A DNA stretch of 64,000 nucleotides from Patescibacteria group bacterium UBA661. GTDB lineage: Bacteria > Patescibacteriota > Minisyncoccia > Phycocordibacterales > UBA918. The DNA is taken from positions 1 to 64,000 of the forward strand of contig DBNX01000014.1 of the NCBI GenBank assembly GCA_002299465.1. Direction: 5' to 3'. Positions 1 to 7,919 of this stretch are shown in pieces. The translations under genes and the position numbers were made by a program. The notes below the pieces were generated by a model. The model had not been told where the DNA came from. It searched no databases and saw only the letters and a list, made by a program, of their open reading frames with translations. Each line of letters opens with the position of its first letter. Position 1 is the first letter of the stretch.

Positions 1-1
1 C

Positions 2-514
2 TTAAGAAAGGGGTACCTTTCACATTTTGTACAAAGCATTGAACATGCCTACACTTTTCAATTTGTTAGGGATACTATACAGCCTGGTCCAGTAAGGTTT
101 ACAGAGTTTGAACTCCCCCTGGTTGAAGATACCTTTCAGCGCGACCGGGTAAAGTTTATCGAGTTTGTCGGTGATTTTGGTCGGGATACAGATAACAATG
201 GAATTTATGACGAACTTGTTATTCAAATTAAGCTAGATTCGATTTACGAAGGCCCGATTTATTTTAACGGACAAGTTGAGGGTGTCTCGGGTTTTTTCAC
301 TCAAATTACTCATCTCAATAAAGGCATAACCATAGTGGATTTTGTGATACCGGGAGAGAAAATTAGAGAATTTGGTTTTCCTGGAAGTTACATATTGAGA
401 AATCTATCTTTATATTGCCCAACTGGAGTATGTGTAACCCAAAATTACCCACCATTTACTATTCTGTTACATGAATACAGGACAAATTCTTACCAACTGG
501 GAGAGTTTGAGTAA
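2..514 (+). CDS. C-terminal part of a secreted/surface protein (5' end outside window)
   Basis: An open frame with no stop runs from the first bases of the window to TAA at 512-514, so only the last 170 residues of a longer protein are visible. It carries an acidic DTDNNGIYDEL motif, like Ca-binding D-x-D-x-N-G loops, followed by beta-rich sequence ending in ILRNLSLYC and a YQLGEFE tail. This pattern is familiar from repeated extracellular modules in secreted proteases and surface proteins; that assignment is by resemblance only. The ORF read on the other strand here (20-226) has no recognisable features. N-terminal domains cannot be seen, so the protein's actual activity is unknown. Confidence 0.6.
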   Translation, partial: LRKGYLSHFVQSIEHAYTFQFVRDTIQPGPVRFTEFELPLVEDTFQRDRVKFIEFVGDFGRDTDNNGIYDELVIQIKLDSIYEGPIYFNGQVEGVSGFFTQITHLNKGITIVDFVIPGEKIREFGFPGSYILRNLSLYCPTGVCVTQNYPPFTILLHEYRTNSYQLGEFE

Positions 515-613
515 AAACATACCCATTTCTTTAACCACCAACAATTGTGTTGCTGGTACAGCGTTTTAGATAAAAATTTTAAGTTGCTTGAAATAGTGTA
601 TACTTTACAGTCT

Positions 614-1633
614 ATGAAAATAGCCTACATCACACCAAATAATGTTAATGAAGAAGCATTGGTTAAAGAATTTTTGGCAGCCCACAAGGTTGTGTTTTAC
701 CAGCAACCGTTGGGGGAGACTGATGGCATACCAGAGGATTTAAGAGACTGCGATGTTTTGTCGGTTTTTGTTAATTCAAGAGTAACAGCGCCGATGATTG
801 ACAGCATGCCTAATCTAAAACATCTCGCTCTACGGTCTACTGGGTACGATCATGTCGACGTTGCTCATGCCAAAGCGAAAGGCATTACGGTCTCTTATGT
901 CCCGCATTACGGATCACAGACAGTGGCTGAACACACTTTTGCTTTAATATTGGCATTGTCACGAAAAGTTCACGCTATGTATTCTATGCTACAGACGACT
1001 GGAGACATTGCGGTGGCTGAACACGAAGGTTTTGATTTATCAGGCAAAACAATTGGCGTCATCGGGACGGGGGCTATTGGTAAAAGGGTTTGTAAAATTG
1101 CTCGCGGATTTAATATGGAGGTGAGGGCGTTTGATCTTTTTCCAGACCAAACTCTCGCTGAACAACTAGATGTAAAATATGGCACTTTGGCTGAGGTGCT
1201 TAGTAATTCACACATTATTACACTGCACGTTCCGGCCACGCCCGAAAATCACCATCTATTAAATGCGGAGTCGATATCCTTAATCAAACATGGCGCGTAT
1301 GTCATCAATACGGCTCGAGGATCCCTGATTGACACTGTGGCTTTAATTCACGCTCTTAAATCAGGGCAGCTCGCGGGTGCTGGACTCGATGTCTATGAAG
1401 GGGAGGAGTTTCTTAAGGACGAATTAAAATTAGTTGATAGTCGAGAAGAGTTTAATATTAACGTCTGGCGGGCTTTCGCCGCGGAGCAAGAACTTCTTAA
1501 TATGCCCAATGTCATTATGACTCCCCATATGGCATTCAATACCGTCGAAGCTAAAAGAGAGATTATTATGACCACCGTCAACAACATTCTGGCCTGGGCA
1601 GAGGGTAGAGAATTTTCGGCGGTTTCTATTTAA
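614..1633 (+). CDS. ldhA: D-lactate dehydrogenase-like NAD-dependent 2-hydroxyacid dehydrogenase
   Basis: This 339-residue cytoplasmic enzyme belongs to the D-isomer-specific 2-hydroxyacid dehydrogenases and probably reduces pyruvate to D-lactate to regenerate NAD+. The Rossmann motif GTGAIG is at residues 151-156. The catalytic Arg is R235 (NTARGS), the Glu is E264 (DVYEGEE) and the His is H305 (TPH). I start at the ATG at 614; a TTG at 545 only adds an unrelated leader. A TATACT box at 599-604 lies so close that the transcript would have almost no leader. The substrate could be another 2-oxoacid, but length and the C-terminal region fit D-LDH. An FAD-type D-lactate dehydrogenase lies at 19647-21524. 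Confidence 0.88.
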   Translation: MKIAYITPNNVNEEALVKEFLAAHKVVFYQQPLGETDGIPEDLRDCDVLSVFVNSRVTAPMIDSMPNLKHLALRSTGYDHVDVAHAKAKGITVSYVPHYGSQTVAEHTFALILALSRKVHAMYSMLQTTGDIAVAEHEGFDLSGKTIGVIGTGAIGKRVCKIARGFNMEVRAFDLFPDQTLAEQLDVKYGTLAEVLSNSHIITLHVPATPENHHLLNAESISLIKHGAYVINTARGSLIDTVALIHALKSGQLAGAGLDVYEGEEFLKDELKLVDSREEFNINVWRAFAAEQELLNMPNVIMTPHMAFNTVEAKREIIMTTVNNILAWAEGREFSAVSI

Positions 1634-1642
1634 TTAAAGGAT

Positions 1643-1681
1643 CAACTTTTCTCCCCAGTGCCACCAGCGGCAGAAAAGTTG
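1643..1681. terminator. 10-bp inverted repeat after the dehydrogenase
   Basis: CAACTTTTCT (1643-1652) is perfectly complementary to AGAAAAGTTG (1672-1681) across a 19-nt loop. It sits just after the dehydrogenase stop and before the tRNA. There is no T-tract, so it may be a weak terminator or an RNA-processing hairpin. Confidence 0.4.
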
Positions 1682-1749
1682 TGTGATTGGATTCAGGGTT
1701 TTGAATTTAATTTAAAAATCAGTATAATAAGCCGACTCACAAAATAATC

Positions 1750-1822
1750 GGGCCTTTAGCTCATCCGGTAGAGCGCATCCATGGCATGGATGAGGTGAGC
1801 GGTTCAAGTCCGCTAAGGTCCA
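1750..1822 (+). tRNA. tRNA-Ala (anticodon GGC)
   Basis: A full cloverleaf can be drawn. The acceptor stem GGGCCTT (1750-1756) pairs with AAGGTCC (1815-1821). The D arm is GCTC/GAGC, the anticodon stem CATCC/GGATG encloses ATGGCAT with anticodon GGC (1783-1785), and the T arm is AGCGG-TTCAAGT-CCGCT. The discriminator base is A1822. The next bases are CAT, so CCA is not fully encoded. The 3' end of the recombinase gene overlaps this tRNA on the opposite strand, as expected if the tRNA is an integration site. Confidence 0.93.
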
Positions 1823-3392
1823 CATTAGAAGACTGGTGGGTAGCAAACTGCTCAAATAGCCTTGTTTTACTTTGCGTTTCAGCGGTTCGATAACCATTGA
1901 TTCTGTCGTATCCTAACTTTCCATCAAAAACCAGGTAATAAACGAGATGCTTTTCCTCTAAAGGTAAGGAAACCCAAGTATTTGCTGGTTCTTTTAGCAT
2001 CTGTTGGCACTTGTTGAGTGCGGTTCGATAAGGTATCGAGGTATCAGGTTTCAGGGAGAGTTTTTGCTCCAGCACTTTCTGCTGTTTGGCTAAGTCCTCA
2101 ATTTGCAATTCATACTCTTTACGCACTATATCACTCTTTGATGATACAGAAGCTAACACCAATTTTTTGATCTCTCGCTTCAACTCATCATGCTTTGACT
2201 GCATCACTTGTCGTTGCCATTCATAAGCTTTAACCTCATCTCCCCAGACAGCATCAAATACCGCAGAGACAACCGCGGCCAATTCTTCTGTTGATTTATT
2301 TGCTTCAAGTGTGTCGTTGAATTGTTGATGAACAACTGATGCAGGATGAGACTTTCTGTACCACGGGCACCCCCGCTCCTGGCAGAAATAGTAATCAAAC
2401 TTTTTACCGTTTGCCTTAATCGTTGGTGAACCGCTGAGATGTTTACCGCATTCACTACAAACAAGAAGACCTCGTAGTGGGTAGTCCTCTGAGTTGTCTT
2501 CACGCAAGCTTTTTGGACCCTCAAGCGCTGTTAGTCTGTTCTGTATTGCTTGAAACGTCTCGAGACTGATTAGAGCTTTGTGCTTACCTTTAACATCTAG
2601 AACATCCCATGGTGTATATTCAATCCGACCACAGTAGAATGGGTCGCGAAGTAGATCGTGCACATCACTCAGACATTTGTCTGGCTTACGGTTTGGCCAG
2701 AAGTTCCGCTCGACTAGATATGTTGCCACATCAATAGGTCGAGGGAGTATGCCAGTAGCAAAGTTGCGCAGAGTCTCAGCTATAAGAGTAACACCGAGTT
2801 TATTTGGTACCAGTAATCGTCCATGGCCTGCAATTTTCTTGAAAGTGTACCCACGCTTTGCTCGAAATGGCCAATAGCCAGCATCAAGTCGTGCTTTCAT
2901 TTTTTGAATTACTTGTCGAGCATTCTGCTTACGTTCGAGTTGTGCTTGTGCAGCAAACATTATCTCAATGTATTCACCCTCAGGTGTGTCTTGGAACTGG
3001 AAATTGAGACAGAGCAGGATAACACCGCGATACTTAAACTCCTGTCGTAGTCGGAGGTGAAACTCAGTATCCCGAGCAAACCGCTTGAGATCGTCAAAAA
3101 CTACAATGAATTTTTTGTGTGGATGTGCATCAATGTATGCCAGCAATGCACGCATAGCAGGACGCTGCATAAAATCACCAGCACCAGTTTTTGTGTCGAA
3201 GAATGTCTTTGCATAAGTGACATTTAGCTTCTCTAATTCCTGCTTGCAACGAGTCTCTTGACTCTCGCGTCCATGCCCCTCGATCTCTTGTTTTTTGTCT
3301 GACACTCGAACATAACAAAGACCCTCGAAGCCAGCATAGTTAGCAGGTGCGTATGTCGTCTTTTGTATGTATCTTAATGATTCTTTAGCCAT
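1761..3392 (-). CDS. Large serine recombinase (integrase) of a tRNA-Ala-linked element
   Basis: This 543-residue site-specific recombinase has a resolvase/invertase N-terminal domain with catalytic Ser31 (YVRVSDKK) and the conserved Arg region DLKRFARD at 101-108. It continues with a recombinase domain (about 170-290), a zinc ribbon with C312, C315, C337 and C342, and a charged helical segment at about 390-470. It should cut and join attachment sites through a Ser-DNA link to move the element. The last 20 or so residues (from about 523, GLEPLTSSMPW) are translated from the antisense strand of tRNA-Ala and the stop lies inside the tRNA. That shows the gene abuts its target. It overlaps the small upstream gene by 8 bp. 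The partner att site is not identified. Confidence 0.93.
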   Translation of the reverse strand: MAKESLRYIQKTTYAPANYAGFEGLCYVRVSDKKQEIEGHGRESQETRCKQELEKLNVTYAKTFFDTKTGAGDFMQRPAMRALLAYIDAHPHKKFIVVFDDLKRFARDTEFHLRLRQEFKYRGVILLCLNFQFQDTPEGEYIEIMFAAQAQLERKQNARQVIQKMKARLDAGYWPFRAKRGYTFKKIAGHGRLLVPNKLGVTLIAETLRNFATGILPRPIDVATYLVERNFWPNRKPDKCLSDVHDLLRDPFYCGRIEYTPWDVLDVKGKHKALISLETFQAIQNRLTALEGPKSLREDNSEDYPLRGLLVCSECGKHLSGSPTIKANGKKFDYYFCQERGCPWYRKSHPASVVHQQFNDTLEANKSTEELAAVVSAVFDAVWGDEVKAYEWQRQVMQSKHDELKREIKKLVLASVSSKSDIVRKEYELQIEDLAKQQKVLEQKLSLKPDTSIPYRTALNKCQQMLKEPANTWVSLPLEEKHLVYYLVFDGKLGYDRINGYRTAETQSKTRLFEQFATHQSSNVDLSGLEPLTSSMPWMRSTG

Positions 3393-3618
3393 GGTTACGT
3401 AATTCTGAGATTATAACGCCTCGACACAACTTTTCTATACACAGTAGTCGTCTGAGTACAATTTGATCAGGTGAGACGGTGTCTTTTGTTAATGAACGGT
3501 ACTTTGCAACAGAGATTACTGGTGTGAAGTCATGCGGGACCAGTAAACGCTCTGTGATTGGTACTTTTTCTGTCTTCGGTCTAGTCAGTGCTCCTTTGCG
3601 ATTGTTTCGCCTTTTCAT
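3385..3618 (-). CDS. Small basic protein translated just ahead of the recombinase
   Basis: This 77-residue protein is strongly basic at the N-terminus (MKRRNNRKGALTRPK) and overlaps the recombinase start by 8 bp, so the two are probably co-translated. I do not recognise a family. By position it could be a helper, such as a recombination directionality factor or a regulator of the recombinase, but nothing in the sequence proves that. There are no membrane segments and only isolated cysteines. The tight overlap supports it being a real gene. Confidence 0.6.
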   Translation of the reverse strand: MKRRNNRKGALTRPKTEKVPITERLLVPHDFTPVISVAKYRSLTKDTVSPDQIVLRRLLCIEKLCRGVIISELRNHG

Positions 3619-3990
3619 TTAACTTGTAATGCGCCGAGCTGTGCGGTGCCGAAATACACCACGCAAACTAACAGTAATAACCTGAATTGGTGATCAGGTT
3701 ACTCGTAGTCGCTTATGAAAGCGTGTAATTTTGCTTATTTAGGTGTTGTGTGACTCTTGGGGTGCGGTAATGTAAGTGCGAAAGTATAAAAATGTTAGGT
3801 TGCTATTTCGGTTTTGTTAGTTTGGCGAGGAAGACAAAGGTTGCGGTATTGTAAGTTTTGCGTTTAGAGCTCTCAGTGACCAAACGTATGTTTAGTCCCT
3901 GCGTTACGAGCAATACAGCTCTTACTATTATTATACAACACAAAAGCCGGACAATGCAATATGTCCAGCCTGTGTTATTTCCAACCCTAA
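3619..3990. other. Noncoding stretch between recombinase operon and primase
   Basis: I see no convincing ORF in these 372 bases. The left part should hold the promoter for the leftward 3618-1761 operon. The right end holds the terminator of the primase gene (3946-3970). The middle is T/G-rich with several GTAAG-type words but no clear repeat array. Confidence 0.5.
3946..3970 (-). terminator. Rho-independent terminator of the primase-helicase gene
   Basis: Read leftward, GCTGGACA-TATTGCAT-TGTCCGGC forms a stem-loop followed by TTTTGTGTTG. It lies 20 bases beyond the primase-helicase stop codon. Confidence 0.75.
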
Positions 3991-6054
3991 CTAAAATGGA
4001 ATGTTACTGAGGTCCTGGTCTGACCCAAGTGATGAGTTTCCACCATCTTCATCAAGCAGTTTCAGTGTTGCGGTAAACACCAACGTATTCTTCCGATGCG
4101 TATCTTCGTCCAGTAATTGATACTTTTCTGGTGCTAAGTCACTCAATTTTTGCGAGGTGAGATAACCATTTTTAACCATCCAGTCTAGTGCGTCTCGGAA
4201 TGTTCGATCCTCAGTCGACTTTGTCACGCCTGCACTTACCAGCGTTTTGCGTGTAAATGGTAATGGCCCCTTGCTTCGACAGAAACGCATTACTTTATCT
4301 TGCATCTTGTCTACAGCAGTGAGTTCAGCATTGTAGTCACCAAGATACTCAAACTCGTAGCGGAAGTTAGCATCTGCGGTTACAGTTGTGTCCATCTTTA
4401 CTACGAACGGCTTCACTTTGGCAACATTAGCCTTAAGTTTCAGTTGCGAAATCTTAAACTGATCGTCTGGCATTGACTGCACGCTTAAGTAGCCATGTAC
4501 AGCAGCAGCTATAACACCTGAACCACGAGCACGATCTAATGACGGAGCATCATCCGCTGACTGACCTTTACGGTCGTGGTGGATGAAGATAACTGTAATA
4601 CCTGCTTTCATTATTTTGCGAAAACAGTCCATGACAGCCTGCATCGCATGTGCTTCGTTTTCATTAGCTAGACTCGATGCTGCTAGGTTATCAAGTATCA
4701 CTAAACCAACGTTGTGTGCTTGGGCGCGCTCGATAACAACATCCGCCCATTCTGGCGATACTTTTTGACCAGTTAACGGGTACAAAGTGATGCGACCTTT
4801 ATCACATGATTTTGGAGCCATACTCTTTAGGCGACCTTGAATTTCTGCCGGTACGTCTTCCTCGTTAATAATGATCACATTTTTTGCCTGTGGCACTTTA
4901 AATTTTCCAAACACCGATAGACCATGTGCTAAACAAAGTGCTATATGCAGTGCGATGAACGTTTTGCCCTGATGTGGTGGTGAGGCGATCATGTTAAGTG
5001 ATCCTTGCGTGATAAGTTGCTCCACGTCCCATACTACTTGTATATCTCGCTTCAGAAAGTCAACCATATCTGTCTCTACCGCAAGGAACGCATTACGTAC
5101 TGATTGGTCAGACAATAATGACGGTTCAGAGCCATTTAACGGCGTTGAAGTGGTGATTTGGTGCTCGATATCTACGTTTGAACTTGCTACACTAAAATTG
5201 AGTGTACGCTCTACGTAGTCATCGCGCAGTTGTGTTTTATCACGTTGCGCAAGTGGTGAGCTAAGCCAAAGTGATCTAACCGCATCCCGGTCATTGTCTG
5301 CCCAATAAGCCAGGTGTTTTACCAGTCCTGCTTCAGCTCGCGAAACGTCACCACCATATTGTGATGTGTCACCGTTGTACAGGGCTTCAATTTCAGTGCC
5401 GTGCTTCGATGAGAACATTTTTTGCTTCACAGCTTCATAATCTGACGTCGATTGCACAAAACTATATTTTGATGCAATTTGACTTGATGTATCTACAGGA
5501 GACCATGGATATCCGATAGTTCCGAGCAGGTTCAGTGCCTCGTCGGGTGAAATGGTCCGCACGAGGTTTGCAACGTAGAGATTTTTTGTGAAAGTAAGGT
5601 AGTGCTGCTGTGTGTAGACCTCGATGCTACCATGACGTTTTGCTGGCCATTTTACTGGTGTAGAGAGCTTAAATAGCAAGTGAAGGCCTGTGCCACTCGG
5701 CGATATTTCCGTGTAGGTATTTGCAGCAACGACAAATGCTTCGAGTAATGGATTAATTAGTTCGTGTGACTCATTGAGACAGTCATCTAAATCAACGCCG
5801 AGCACTGTTCCGTCTAGCACTATACCAATACCGCTATACTCACCGTCACTAGCCAGACCCTCTTGTACATCTTCGTAAGTCAGCCAATCATCGGGGTTGG
5901 TTGTACTCGCGTATTTGTTGTACTTGGTATAGGGTATCTTTTTTCCACCATCTTCTAGACGCCACAATAACCAGCGTCGTTCGTTACCGGTAAGTGTTTT
6001 GATGGCACGATTGACAATGTCAGCGTCCGTCAATGGGACTTTGTTATAATCCAT
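3991..6054 (-). CDS. Primase-polymerase / RepA-like helicase fusion of the element
   Basis: This 687-residue replication protein combines an archaeo-eukaryotic-type primase/polymerase domain (about 25-180) with a RecA-fold helicase (about 340-560). The primase domain shows GVDLDD at 86-91, SGTGLH at 120-125 and SIEVY at 143-147, the order of metal and nucleotide-binding motifs in AEP enzymes. The helicase has Walker A PPHQGKT (359-365), Walker B LVILDN (451-456) and IHHDRKG (491-497), as in RepA/AAA_25 ATPases. The C-terminus (about 580-650) looks like a winged helix. It would start replication of the element at its own origin, perhaps in the noncoding region to its right. A terminator follows at 3946-3970. 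Confidence 0.85.
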   Translation of the reverse strand: MDYNKVPLTDADIVNRAIKTLTGNERRWLLWRLEDGGKKIPYTKYNKYASTTNPDDWLTYEDVQEGLASDGEYSGIGIVLDGTVLGVDLDDCLNESHELINPLLEAFVVAANTYTEISPSGTGLHLLFKLSTPVKWPAKRHGSIEVYTQQHYLTFTKNLYVANLVRTISPDEALNLLGTIGYPWSPVDTSSQIASKYSFVQSTSDYEAVKQKMFSSKHGTEIEALYNGDTSQYGGDVSRAEAGLVKHLAYWADNDRDAVRSLWLSSPLAQRDKTQLRDDYVERTLNFSVASSNVDIEHQITTSTPLNGSEPSLLSDQSVRNAFLAVETDMVDFLKRDIQVVWDVEQLITQGSLNMIASPPHQGKTFIALHIALCLAHGLSVFGKFKVPQAKNVIIINEEDVPAEIQGRLKSMAPKSCDKGRITLYPLTGQKVSPEWADVVIERAQAHNVGLVILDNLAASSLANENEAHAMQAVMDCFRKIMKAGITVIFIHHDRKGQSADDAPSLDRARGSGVIAAAVHGYLSVQSMPDDQFKISQLKLKANVAKVKPFVVKMDTTVTADANFRYEFEYLGDYNAELTAVDKMQDKVMRFCRSKGPLPFTRKTLVSAGVTKSTEDRTFRDALDWMVKNGYLTSQKLSDLAPEKYQLLDEDTHRKNTLVFTATLKLLDEDGGNSSLGSDQDLSNIPF

Positions 6055-6088
6055 AGGTAAGACAAATTTAAAGAATAAGAGATGAAAG

Positions 6089-6108
6089 CCCGTTTGCAGC
6101 GGGTTTTT
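6089..6108 (+). terminator. Short terminator-like hairpin
   Basis: CCCG-TTTGCAG-CGGG followed by TTTTT reads as a rightward terminator. It lies between the zinc-ribbon gene and the primase, both leftward. On the leftward strand its T-tract is only TTT, so it may act as a processing or attenuation hairpin within that operon. Confidence 0.45.
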
Positions 6109-6150
6109 ATGTGCATTTTCATTTTCATATTCATTTCGTCTACCTCTCCA

Positions 6151-6273
6151 TCAACTGTCACACCGCAACTTTGTTTGACACGAAGGGCACTTCTTGGGCT
6201 TCATAACCCGTACTATCCAGTGATAGTCACACTTAGGACAAACTCGCTGCGTAATGCTATTGATTGCTTCCAT
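6151..6273 (-). CDS. 40-residue zinc-ribbon protein
   Basis: This 40-residue ORF begins with ATG at 6273 and ends with TGA at 6151. It contains two CxxC knuckles, VCPKCDYHW near residues 11-19 and KCPSCQTK near 28-35, spaced as in zinc ribbons. It lies directly upstream of the primase-helicase on the same strand. Such tiny zinc ribbons commonly bind nucleic acid, so it may be an accessory factor for replication or its regulation. That role is inferred from fold and position. Four well-placed cysteines in so short an ORF make chance unlikely. Confidence 0.68.
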   Translation of the reverse strand: MEAINSITQRVCPKCDYHWIVRVMKPKKCPSCQTKLRCDS

Positions 6274-6296
6274 ACAAAGAACTTAAAGAACTAACC

Positions 6297-6311
6297 ACTA
6301 CATGATGTAGT
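6297..6311. promoter_or_regulatory. 15-bp palindrome, possible operator
   Basis: ACTACAT-G-ATGTAGT is a perfect 7-bp inverted repeat around one base. It lies just upstream of the leftward zinc-ribbon/primase genes, where an operator for a dimeric repressor would be expected. No bound protein is known. Confidence 0.4.
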
Positions 6312-6456
6312 ACTGCTATTTAACCAGAGTCCCACGACACCCTGTTAAATCTCGCGTCGATGCTGGTCCTGCAGTGAATCCCTGAAACATGATTAAAACA
6401 CAGTGGGGGGGTTACGGTGTGCTTGGTATTCTCCCCCTCTAAAGAGGGGTAAGAAT

Positions 6457-6598
6457 TACCAGGCATAACCACCTACTAACCAACTGTGCATACCAGGTAA
6501 ATGCTCAATACAAGCACTACCAGGCAAATAGCTATATTTTTGAACGTATAATCCTTCTCCCTGTACTGTTCTATATAAACAACAGTCAACTACCAAGG
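6457..6598 (+). repeat. Cluster of TACCAGG direct repeats (iteron-like)
   Basis: TACCAGG occurs at 6457-6463, 6491-6497 and 6518-6524, each followed by an A/T-rich triplet or longer (CATAA, TAAAT, CAAAT). A looser TACCAAGG lies at 6591-6598. The spacings between the first three are 34 and 27 bp. The number and position suggest initiator or regulator binding. Confidence 0.35.
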
Positions 6599-6791
6599 TG
6601 AAATCACTGCATAGGACCGAGACATACCGTTACCCCGTATCTCTTTTGCCTCTGGGAGTCCCATACCGAATCAGTCCCCCCATACACCCATACGACGCAA
6701 CAGTTCTCATGACTCATCGTATGAATGAAGCATTAATATCGCTCCGCTTCATTTGCATTGATCACCTCAGTGCGGCGCTAAGACAAACATT

Positions 6792-7118
6792 ATGAAGCAA
6801 GTAAAAGACGTGATTGATATGCCACTCATGAGCCCATACCGTGGCAGTGAGAAGACACTCGAGATGGTGAAGCAACAAGTAGCCGAACGTTGGGGTACGG
6901 CTGTTGCGAATAAGTTTAACCCCCACACTGATGCCATGCCGTTTGCGAGCTGGTTAAAGTATGGGTTTCAGGTAAAGAAGGGTGAAAAAGCCCTACGCTC
7001 CATCACCTTCATTGAGTCAGAAGATCCAGCGACTGGTGAACTTAAGAGTATGCGAAAGACGGTATTTCTGTTCCATCGTAAGCAAGTGGAGCCAGCTAAA
7101 GCAAAACACGCTGTATGA
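6792..7118 (+). CDS. ArdC N-terminal-like protein (possible antirestriction/ssDNA-binding)
   Basis: This 108-residue protein has the look of the N-terminal ssDNA-binding domain of ArdC antirestriction proteins. It has the core MPFASWLKYGFQVKKGEKAL (about 48-67) and a C-terminal VFLFHRKQVEP strand. In ArdC the equivalent is a W...G..V.KGEK.I...P...V..F...Q.E pattern. The ArdC metallopeptidase domain is absent. An antirestriction function would suit an element that carries its own type III restriction system, but the match is by eye. The stop overlaps the next start as ATGA (7115-7118), so the genes are co-translated. Confidence 0.5.
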   Translation: MKQVKDVIDMPLMSPYRGSEKTLEMVKQQVAERWGTAVANKFNPHTDAMPFASWLKYGFQVKKGEKALRSITFIESEDPATGELKSMRKTVFLFHRKQVEPAKAKHAV

Positions 7119-7288
7119 GCCGCAAAATTGCCGTTGTAAGCGAGAGACGGTCCAAAGACGAGCCATGTATCAGAATCTCAGATAAACGCCTTGCAGCGGC
7201 TGGATTCTCACTAGGCGACCTCATCTCTGTCACCATCAAACCAAAGACCGTCATAATTAAGCGATTAACCAAAATGAATCATGAATAA
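7115..7288 (+). CDS. SymE-like small protein (AbrB-type fold)
   Basis: This 57-residue ORF starts with ATG at 7115, overlapping the previous stop as ATGA. It ends with TAA at 7286-7288, overlapping the next gene by 8 bp. Its centre, CIRISDKRLAAAGFSLGDLI (18-37), followed by SVTIKPKTVII, fits the SymE toxin family pattern (P.L.LSG.WL..AGF..G..V.V.V..G.LVI). That family has an AbrB/MazE-like fold. SymE of E. coli is an SOS-linked toxin that compacts nucleic acid; here it could equally be a DNA-binding regulator. No antisense RNA has been shown. The overlaps on both sides argue strongly that it is translated. Confidence 0.62.
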   Translation: MSRKIAVVSERRSKDEPCIRISDKRLAAAGFSLGDLISVTIKPKTVIIKRLTKMNHE

Positions 7289-7838
7289 CACTACCTACGC
7301 CAGACCACGACGACTCCAAGGACATTACCCTGTCGCAGAGAAGCCACCAACACCAGAAGTACATCCCATCAAAGCAGAGATAGCGAAGAACATTGGAAGC
7401 TACACATTCGTTGCCACTTTTGAAGAGGATCGCGAGGCATTAGCGGCGTTCAACAACCCCGGGCTGATTGCCTATAAATGCGTATTAAAGACCTCTGACG
7501 GACGGGTGCTTGGGATCGGGCATGGAATAAATGTACTCTCAATGGAAAATCGGTATCTGTCCAAAAGCGTAAAGTGGGCTCATTCGGGAGCGTTTATTGC
7601 AGCAGTGACTAACGCTGTTAAGTTTCCTACGCTTGATGGTTCACCGGCTACGTCTGACTTCGGAGTCAATAACAGTGAAATTGCATCAGCATTCATGGCT
7701 ACCGACAAACAGAAGTCATACCTAAAGGAATTAATTATGAGTTTGCCGGAAGAAGAAGGTCGTGAAGAACTGCTTAACAACCTTGACTCAATGACGAAGG
7801 AGGATGCGTCGGAACTGATCCAGCAACTCAAGAATTAG
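7281..7838 (+). CDS. Element protein, possibly a single-strand annealing/recombination protein
   Basis: This 185-residue soluble protein is the last gene of the three-gene rightward operon. It has a conserved-looking core YKCVLKTSDGRVLGIGHG (about 65-82), then RYLSKSVKWAHSGAFIAAV (about 92-110), and ends with ATDKQKSYLKELI (about 140-152) plus an acidic helical tail. The KQ..YL..L element and the A/K-rich helix before it recall phage annealing proteins of the Rad52/ERF type. I could not confirm catalytic or DNA-contact residues, so the function is a guess. A good terminator follows directly (7847-7877). Confidence 0.5.
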   Translation: MNNTTYARPRRLQGHYPVAEKPPTPEVHPIKAEIAKNIGSYTFVATFEEDREALAAFNNPGLIAYKCVLKTSDGRVLGIGHGINVLSMENRYLSKSVKWAHSGAFIAAVTNAVKFPTLDGSPATSDFGVNNSEIASAFMATDKQKSYLKELIMSLPEEEGREELLNNLDSMTKEDASELIQQLKN

Positions 7839-7846
7839 CAATACGG

Positions 7847-7877
7847 GCGTGTCTCCTTGAGTGGATACACGCTTTTA
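7847..7877 (+). terminator. Terminator of the ArdC-like/SymE-like operon
   Basis: GCGTGT (7847-7852) pairs with ACACGC (7867-7872), with an internal CC/GG pair, and TTTTATTG follows. It starts 9 bases after the last stop codon of the operon. Confidence 0.78.
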
Positions 7878-7919
7878 TTGTTGTTATTAGCCATAAATGA
7901 GCGTATTATTACCAGACAA

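Larger units (their letters stand above)
6274..6791. other. Divergent control region, possible replication origin
   Basis: These 518 bases separate the leftward replication genes from the rightward ArdC-like operon and hold no convincing gene. They contain the palindrome at 6297-6311, a G-tract at 6403-6409, a C/G-rich hairpin (CCCCTCT/AGAGGGG, 6434-6449) and a cluster of TACCAGG words at 6457, 6491 and 6518. Clustered short direct repeats beside a replication initiator are typical of iteron-like origins, but these copies are short and unevenly spaced. Confidence 0.45.

Noticed and set aside
1712..1897. Short leftward ORF over the tRNA-Ala.
   Set aside because: It is in another frame from the recombinase and lies mostly over the tRNA.
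6082..6294. Rightward 70-residue ORF overlapping the zinc-ribbon gene.
   Set aside because: The opposite strand has a zinc ribbon with two CxxC pairs, a much stronger coding signal.
6598..6795. Rightward 65-residue ORF before the ArdC-like gene.
   Set aside because: It has no recognisable features, a non-ATG start and lies within the presumed control region.
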